Shown: positions 55,681-64,000 of the stretch, in pieces | Position numbering within the stretch: position 1 is the first letter of the stretch | Layout: each line of letters begins with the position of its first letter | From: Lactobacillus gasseri ATCC 33323 = JCM 1131 | GTDB taxonomy: Bacteria; Bacillota; Bacilli; Lactobacillales; Lactobacillaceae | Assembly (NCBI RefSeq): GCF_000014425.1 | Contig: NC_008530.1 | Location: 1,178,001-1,242,000 of the forward strand | Reading direction: 5' to 3' | Length of the DNA stretch: 64,000 bases | The notes under the pieces: generated by a model | What the model saw: only the letters and a program-made list of their open reading frames with translations | What the model was told of the DNA's origin: nothing | Database searches by the model: none | Made by a program: the position numbers and the translations under genes

Positions 55681-56877
55681 TTAAAAATCTCCTGCAGTAC
55701 TAAAGATATAATCTTTATGGTGCCATTTCATTGATAAAATGAGCCCAATGCCAATCATATTACCCAACAAGGCAGATCCCCCTTGAGAAACAAACGGAAG
55801 CGGGATACCAGTTAAAGGCAATAGATCAATTCCCATTCCAACATTTTCAAAAACGTGGAATAAGATCATCATAATAATTCCAGTAGAAATGTATGAATAA
55901 AATGCATTTCTTGTTTCAAAGGTAATTTTAACCATTTGAAAAATTAGATAGAAATAAATTAAGATCAAAGCACAGCATCCGACAAATCCTAATGATTCAC
56001 CAATTACTGAGAAAACCATATCTGATGTTCTAACTGGAACATAGACACTTACCTTTCCAAAACCATGACCCCAAATTTGACCGGATCCAATTGCCTTCAT
56101 ACTCTGCCATAATTGATAGGCACCTGATGAAGTATCCTGAGAGGGATTAAGCCAAGAGTTAATTCTTTGAAATTGATAGGCTCTAAAATTAAACGCACTT
56201 CCTAAAAATGCCTGTCCCCCAGGTGTAGTAACCAAAAGAATAGCTGCTGCTCCAATAATAAACACTAATCCATAGACTGGTATAATTATTTTCCAACTTA
56301 TTCCTGAAACTAAAATCACTCCACCAACAATTGCAAAAAACACAAGCATAGTACCAAAGTCATTCTGCAACTTTAGTAAAACCGCAACAGGAATTAACCA
56401 AGCAAATATTTTTCCAATTAAGACACAATCAGTTTTAAAAGTATGGGCGTATTGCTCATTATGTCGCTCTACTACTCTGGCTAGCATCAAAATAAAAGCC
56501 GGTTTCATTACTTCGGATGGCTGAAAAGTTAATGGTCCAAGTTTAAACCAACTCTTTGCACCAGTATCTTGAAACACCTGCTTGTTATATAAAAACAGCA
56601 CAGCAATTAATAAAAAGATACCTATGCCATAAGCTATCGGTGCAATTTTAAAAAGCTGCTCTGCATCAAATTGCATCACAAAAATTACTAATCCAATTGA
56701 AACTAAATACCATACAGCTTGAATTAAAACGGCTTTTTTGGGGCTTCCCATCTTAGGATCATTTACTGTTGCTACCCAAATGCCATACAGACTGATGACT
56801 GCCAATAAAAAGACTGGAACTACAACACCCCATGCGATGCGATCATACCAATCTGCTTTATTTTCAACTTTTGTCAT
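55681..56877 (-). CDS. rodA: SEDS peptidoglycan glycosyltransferase RodA
   Basis: A 398-residue polytopic SEDS protein that polymerises lateral-wall glycan. Signatures LQNDFGTMLVFFAIVGG, GIDLLPLTGIPLPFVSQGGSALL and the long extracellular loop around residues 200-240 fit RodA. It ends the mbl-epuA-yidD-DUF2969-rodA operon, supporting the rod-elongation role; FtsW is at 1984-3168. The ATG at 56877 lies 18 bases after the DUF2969 stop. Confidence 0.94.
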   Translation of the reverse strand: MTKVENKADWYDRIAWGVVVPVFLLAVISLYGIWVATVNDPKMGSPKKAVLIQAVWYLVSIGLVIFVMQFDAEQLFKIAPIAYGIGIFLLIAVLFLYNKQVFQDTGAKSWFKLGPLTFQPSEVMKPAFILMLARVVERHNEQYAHTFKTDCVLIGKIFAWLIPVAVLLKLQNDFGTMLVFFAIVGGVILVSGISWKIIIPVYGLVFIIGAAAILLVTTPGGQAFLGSAFNFRAYQFQRINSWLNPSQDTSSGAYQLWQSMKAIGSGQIWGHGFGKVSVYVPVRTSDMVFSVIGESLGFVGCCALILIYFYLIFQMVKITFETRNAFYSYISTGIIMMILFHVFENVGMGIDLLPLTGIPLPFVSQGGSALLGNMIGIGLILSMKWHHKDYIFSTAGDF

Positions 56878-56895
56878 TGTATATCCCTACTTTGT

Positions 56896-57123
56896 TTATT
56901 TTTCATGCAAAGTAAAGTATGAAAGCAATTCATTAATGGCACTTTCTAAAGTCTTAGAGTAAAGGCTATGGTTAGTTTTAGAAGATACTACATGATAGCG
57001 TTCTTCTTCTTGCTCAATAATTCCAATAGAACGCTTACCTGGAATAATAACTTCCCATGTAGGCATAGGAGTGCCCTTTCTTTCATTAACTTCAATATCA
57101 ATACTTTCCAATTTTCTAGACAT
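56896..57123 (-). CDS. DUF2969 family protein
   Basis: A 75-residue soluble protein of the lactic acid bacterial DUF2969 family: MSRKLESIDIEVNERKGT followed by WEVIIPGKRSIGIIEQ and a C-terminal helix. Function is unknown. The ATG at 57123 has GGAG upstream (GTAGGAGAATATAT); the frame is open upstream to 57180 but that part overlaps the yidD end. Its fixed place beside rodA suggests a link to elongation, by context only. Confidence 0.85.
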   Translation of the reverse strand: MSRKLESIDIEVNERKGTPMPTWEVIIPGKRSIGIIEQEEERYHVVSSKTNHSLYSKTLESAINELLSYFTLHEK

Positions 57124-57133
57124 ATATATTCTC

Positions 57134-57427
57134 CTACTTTTTATTCGAATGAAACGCCTGCGCAATAATTTCATCTTCATATCGTTCTGGATGCGGATTA
57201 CGGCGCAGGGTAAAATAATCCGGCACTGGATCTACTCCTCCCTTAATAAAAGGATTACAGCGTATTATTCGCGATATTCCCATTATTAAGCCTAAAATTG
57301 CCCCATGCTTTTTTAAAGCATCAATCATGTAAGTTGAACATGTAGGATAATATCTGCATGTTGGGGGCAAAACTGGAGAAATAAACTTTTTATAAACATT
57401 TACCAACCCAATTAACAATTTATTCAT
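57134..57427 (-). CDS. yidD: membrane protein insertion efficiency factor YidD
   Basis: A 97-residue membrane-associated protein with the DUF37/YidD signatures [31 protein letters not shown] and [18 protein letters not shown] (three cysteines). The N-terminal amphipathic helix docks on the membrane; YidD aids YidC-dependent insertion. In most bacteria it lies by rpmH-rnpA; here, as in other lactobacilli, it is in the mbl-rodA operon. It starts 1 base after epuA. Confidence 0.94.
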   Translation of the reverse strand: MNKLLIGLVNVYKKFISPVLPPTCRYYPTCSTYMIDALKKHGAILGLIMGISRIIRCNPFIKGGVDPVPDYFTLRRNPHPERYEDEIIAQAFHSNKK

Positions 57428-57428
57428 T

Positions 57429-57614
57429 TTAACTTAAAAACTCAAAAAAATGAACCCATGTACTAGGAAAGAAGATTGCAAAAGGATTACCGCTTGCAAC
57501 GCCGCATCCAATAAATGCTCCTAAGAGCATTGTCACAAACAAATACAAAAGTATCTTTCCCACTTTTTTTAAATGTTTATTTACTAATGAAAAATCAAAA
57601 CTTTCTCTATTCAT
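57429..57614 (-). CDS. epuA: EpuA family small membrane protein
   Basis: A 61-residue protein with one membrane helix (about residues 20-43, [20 protein letters not shown]) and a hydrophobic C-terminal tail ([18 protein letters not shown]). The pattern matches the EpuA family, often mislabelled as an RNA polymerase beta subunit in databases because it is sometimes fused or adjacent to that gene. It starts 2 bases after mbl. Confidence 0.78.
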   Translation of the reverse strand: MNRESFDFSLVNKHLKKVGKILLYLFVTMLLGAFIGCGVASGNPFAIFFPSTWVHFFEFLS

Positions 57615-57616
57615 AA

Positions 57617-58606
57617 TTAGTGTCTCTGGTGATTTTCAATATTTTTAAGTAATACACCGGTACCTTTTGCTACAGCCTCCAGTGGGTCATCAGCTTTCAA
57701 AACAGGGACTTGAAGATAATAAGTAATTAATTTATCAATATTTTTAAGCAAAGCTCCACCACCAGTTAGCATGATGCCACGATCAATAATATCCGCTGAT
57801 AATTCTGGTGGAGTTTGTTCCAAAACTTCTTTTGTTGCGGCAACGATTGACATTAATCCATCTTCAAGGGCTTTTTGCACTTCTAATTCATTGATTGCTA
57901 CCTGTTTTGGTAAACCATCAACCATATCACGACCTCGTACAGTCATTGTCTTAGTTGGATCAGCTTCAAAAGCAGTTCCCAACTGAATCTTAATTTGCTC
58001 AGCAGTATGTTGACCAACCAAAAGATTCTTGCTTCTCTTAATATAACTTGCAATAGCCTGATTCATTTTATCTCCAGCCCAGCGAAGTGAGCGAGAAGTT
58101 ACAATTTCTCCCATTGACAAAACAGCAATATCTGTCGTACCACCACCAATATCAATAACCATATTTCCTTGAGGTTTAAAAATATCTAGGCCAGCACCAA
58201 CAGCTGCTACTTTTGGCTCAAAATCCAAATATACACGTCCACCGCCAGACTTTTCAGCTGCTTGAATAATTGCCTTTTGCTCAATTGAAGTAACCCCTGT
58301 AGGAGCACAAATCAAAATATTTGGTTTAGACATAAAACCTTTTACATTTAGTTTTTCAATAAAGTAGCTAAGCATTTCTTCTGTAATATCAAAATCAGCA
58401 ATAACACCATTCTTCAACGGTCTAATGACTCTAATATTACCTGGCGTACGTCCTACCATCTTATATGCCTCAGTACCGACTGCGACAACTTTATCTTTAT
58501 CTGTATCAACAGCAACCACGGAAGGCTCATTCAAAACAATTCCTTTGCCGGATACATTTATTAGAACATTTGCGGTTCCTAAATCAATTCCTATATCTCT
58601 TGCCAC
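57617..58606 (-). CDS. mbl: MreB paralogue (Mbl-like)
   Basis: A second actin-like MreB family protein, 329 residues. The phosphate 1 motif [13 protein letters not shown], phosphate 2 [14 protein letters not shown] and adenosine motif [14 protein letters not shown] are all intact, so it should be an active ATPase. The start is GTG at 58606, 7 bases after GGAGG. The operon mbl-epuA-yidD-DUF2969-rodA couples it to RodA. I call it Mbl from context; sequence alone does not separate Mbl from MreBH. Confidence 0.9.
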   Translation of the reverse strand: MARDIGIDLGTANVLINVSGKGIVLNEPSVVAVDTDKDKVVAVGTEAYKMVGRTPGNIRVIRPLKNGVIADFDITEEMLSYFIEKLNVKGFMSKPNILICAPTGVTSIEQKAIIQAAEKSGGGRVYLDFEPKVAAVGAGLDIFKPQGNMVIDIGGGTTDIAVLSMGEIVTSRSLRWAGDKMNQAIASYIKRSKNLLVGQHTAEQIKIQLGTAFEADPTKTMTVRGRDMVDGLPKQVAINELEVQKALEDGLMSIVAATKEVLEQTPPELSADIIDRGIMLTGGGALLKNIDKLITYYLQVPVLKADDPLEAVAKGTGVLLKNIENHQRH

Positions 58607-58636
58607 GCTAGTGCCTCCAGTATTTAATCATTAAAA

Positions 58637-58665
58637 ATTGTAACATAAATACTGCTTTACTTTAA
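58637..58665 (-). promoter_or_regulatory. promoter of the mbl-rodA operon
   Basis: On the minus strand TTAAAG (58660-58665), a 17-base spacer and TACAAT (58637-58642) preceded by TGT, an extended -10. Confidence 0.7.
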
Positions 58666-58713
58666 GAACAAGTATAAAGAACTGCCATTCTAAACAATTT
58701 CTTATGAAAATCC

Positions 58714-58947
58714 TTAAAAAAGCATCTTTAAAGCAAGTGATTGATCTACTAAGGCTAAAATAAATTGCCCTACTAAAAAACCTAATGCAATAGAAACAAA
58801 AAGTAAAAAGACTTGAATTTCAAAAGTATGACCTTTTTTGAATAATTGAGCAACTCTCAATCCTTTTACAGCTTTGAAAGAAAATGCAATAGTTACCAAA
58901 TATGTAATTAGACTGACAACAGCGTGAACTCCAACTTGTTTTATCAT
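58714..58947 (-). CDS. DUF1146 (YwzB) family membrane protein
   Basis: A 77-residue membrane protein with two helices (about residues 5-27 and 45-68) joined by the conserved KGLRVAQLFKKGHTFEIQ linker of DUF1146, a family regularly found just after atpC in Firmicutes. The ATG at 58947 has GGAG 9 bases before it, inside the longer frame from 58977. The atp terminator lies directly before that Shine-Dalgarno, so the gene is probably read only by read-through of the ATP synthase operon. Confidence 0.87.
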   Translation of the reverse strand: MIKQVGVHAVVSLITYLVTIAFSFKAVKGLRVAQLFKKGHTFEIQVFLLFVSIALGFLVGQFILALVDQSLALKMLF

Positions 58948-58961
58948 ATGATTTTCTCCAT

Positions 58962-58992
58962 AAAAAAAGACGAACAAGATGTTCGTCTTTTT
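58962..58992 (-). terminator. intrinsic terminator of the ATP synthase operon
   Basis: On the minus strand, AAAGACGAACA pairs with TGTTCGTCTTT (loop of 3-4 bases), then seven U. It begins 6 bases after the atpC stop and ends 15 bases before the DUF1146 start. Confidence 0.93.
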
Positions 58993-58998
58993 CCTCTA

Positions 58999-59439
58999 TT
59001 ATTTGCCGTAATTTTCACGTACATGCAATCTATTAACTGCACGACGCAAAGCAATCTCAGCTTCTAACATTTCTCTTTCGTTATGTTTCTCTTTAGCTTC
59101 TTGCATGTGTTGTTCTGCACGCTTCTTAGCTGATTGCGCACGTTCAACGTCAATGTTGCGCGCACGTTCTGCACTATCTGCTATAATAGTTGCTTCATTA
59201 TTTGAAAATTCAATGTAGCCACCATTAACAGCAATATGATCAACGCGATCATTCATTTCATGCGTTCTTTTTACTCGAACTTCACCAATAGCTAAAGGAG
59301 TAACGATTGGAAGGTGATCATACATAATCGTACGTTCACCGTCAATTGCTCTCATTGCTACCATAGTCGCATTATGAGAATAGACAATTCCATCTGGTGT
59401 TACAACGCTAACTTTTAAAATCTTTTCTGGATCTGCCAT
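58999..59439 (-). CDS. atpC: ATP synthase F1 epsilon subunit
   Basis: The epsilon subunit of F1, a rotor part that also inhibits ATP hydrolysis. The 146-residue protein has the beta-sandwich start [28 protein letters not shown] and the C-terminal helical hairpin ([28 protein letters not shown]). It is the last canonical atp gene, 11 bases after atpD. Confidence 0.97.
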   Translation of the reverse strand: MADPEKILKVSVVTPDGIVYSHNATMVAMRAIDGERTIMYDHLPIVTPLAIGEVRVKRTHEMNDRVDHIAVNGGYIEFSNNEATIIADSAERARNIDVERAQSAKKRAEQHMQEAKEKHNEREMLEAEIALRRAVNRLHVRENYGK

Positions 59440-59450
59440 AACGCATCACC

Positions 59451-61872
<2,422 letters not shown>

Positions 61873-61889
61873 TGAAAAAACCTCCTCTT

Positions 61890-63963
<2,074 letters not shown>

Positions 63964-63964
<1 letters not shown>

Positions 63965-64000
63965 TAGTCATTCAGCCCCTTGATAAATTGATCTACCAAG
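63964..64000 (-). CDS. atpF: ATP synthase F0 b subunit, last 11 codons (cut by window edge)
   Basis: The minus-strand frame entering at the right edge reads LVDQFIKGLND and stops at a TAA that overlaps the atpH start codon. That ending and the position directly before atpH identify the C terminus of subunit b. The rest, with atpB and atpE, lies outside the window. Confidence 0.85.

Overview
The window is core chromosome of a low-GC Firmicute, almost certainly a Lactobacillus of the acidophilus/gasseri/johnsonii group. The evidence is AT-rich coding sequence, lactobacillar small families (DUF1831, DUF2969, DUF3397, DUF4044, EpuA), a C-terminal SLAP-like wall-binding region on one secreted enzyme, T-box control of tRNA ligases, and the RNA polymerase epsilon subunit next to RNase J1. 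I see no insertion sequence, prophage, integrase, CRISPR array, tRNA or rRNA gene. Gene order is close to that expected for lactobacilli, so no new multi-gene system can be claimed; the interesting material is mostly in leaders and intergenic RNA.

Layout. 1-3168 (minus): ftsW, ylbG-like, rsmD, coaD, sepM (cut by the window edge). 3283-5115 (minus): typA. 5384-9022 (plus): def, then rpoY-rnjA, then a lipid kinase. 9063-12734 (minus): phosphatase, TPR protein, recD2. 12831-15579 (minus): cysteine desulfurase, DUF1831 protein and mnmA, the tRNA s2U34 thiolation set. 15676-20480 (minus): ileS with T-box leader, a divergent cold-shock-domain protein, an ADP-ribose pyrophosphatase, a small membrane protein and mtnN. 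20488-33946 (minus): the division and cell wall (dcw) cluster mraZ-rsmH-ftsL-pbpX-mraY-murD-murG-divIB-ftsA-ftsZ-sepF-ylmG-ylmH-divIVA. 34127-37186: DUF3397 and DUF4044 proteins and mreB-mreC-mreD. 37323-42800 (minus): valS with T-box, folC, a HAD phosphatase and radC. 42842-45672 (minus): a P2-type cation ATPase behind a yybP-ykoY (Mn2+) riboswitch. 45681-51750 (minus): ezrA, a second cysteine desulfurase with thiI, an RsuA-type pseudouridine synthase and a glycerophosphodiesterase with a SLAP-like tail. 51823-55632 (plus): rpsD with a structured leader, yueI-like, rarA, a 6S-like RNA, a small membrane protein and a universal stress protein. 55681-58665 (minus): mbl, epuA, yidD, a DUF2969 protein and rodA. 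58714-64000 (minus): the end of the ATP synthase operon (atpF tail, atpH, A, G, D, C) and a DUF1146 protein.

How it fits together. The window holds most of the machinery that builds and divides a rod cell: both SEDS polymerases (FtsW, RodA), two MreB paralogues in separate operons, MreCD, the divisome and its regulators (EzrA, SepF, DivIVA), and lipid I/II synthesis (MraY, MurG). Two dedicated sulfur-relay pairs serve tRNA thiolation. A recurrent feature is an intrinsic terminator hairpin whose U-run ends only a few dozen bases before the start codon of the next gene (typA, rpoY, the lipid kinase, mreC, rsuA-like, nifS-like and the DUF1146 gene), which suggests that partial read-through sets expression at these junctions. 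Functions are inferred from sequence family knowledge and visible motifs; RNA folds were drawn by hand.
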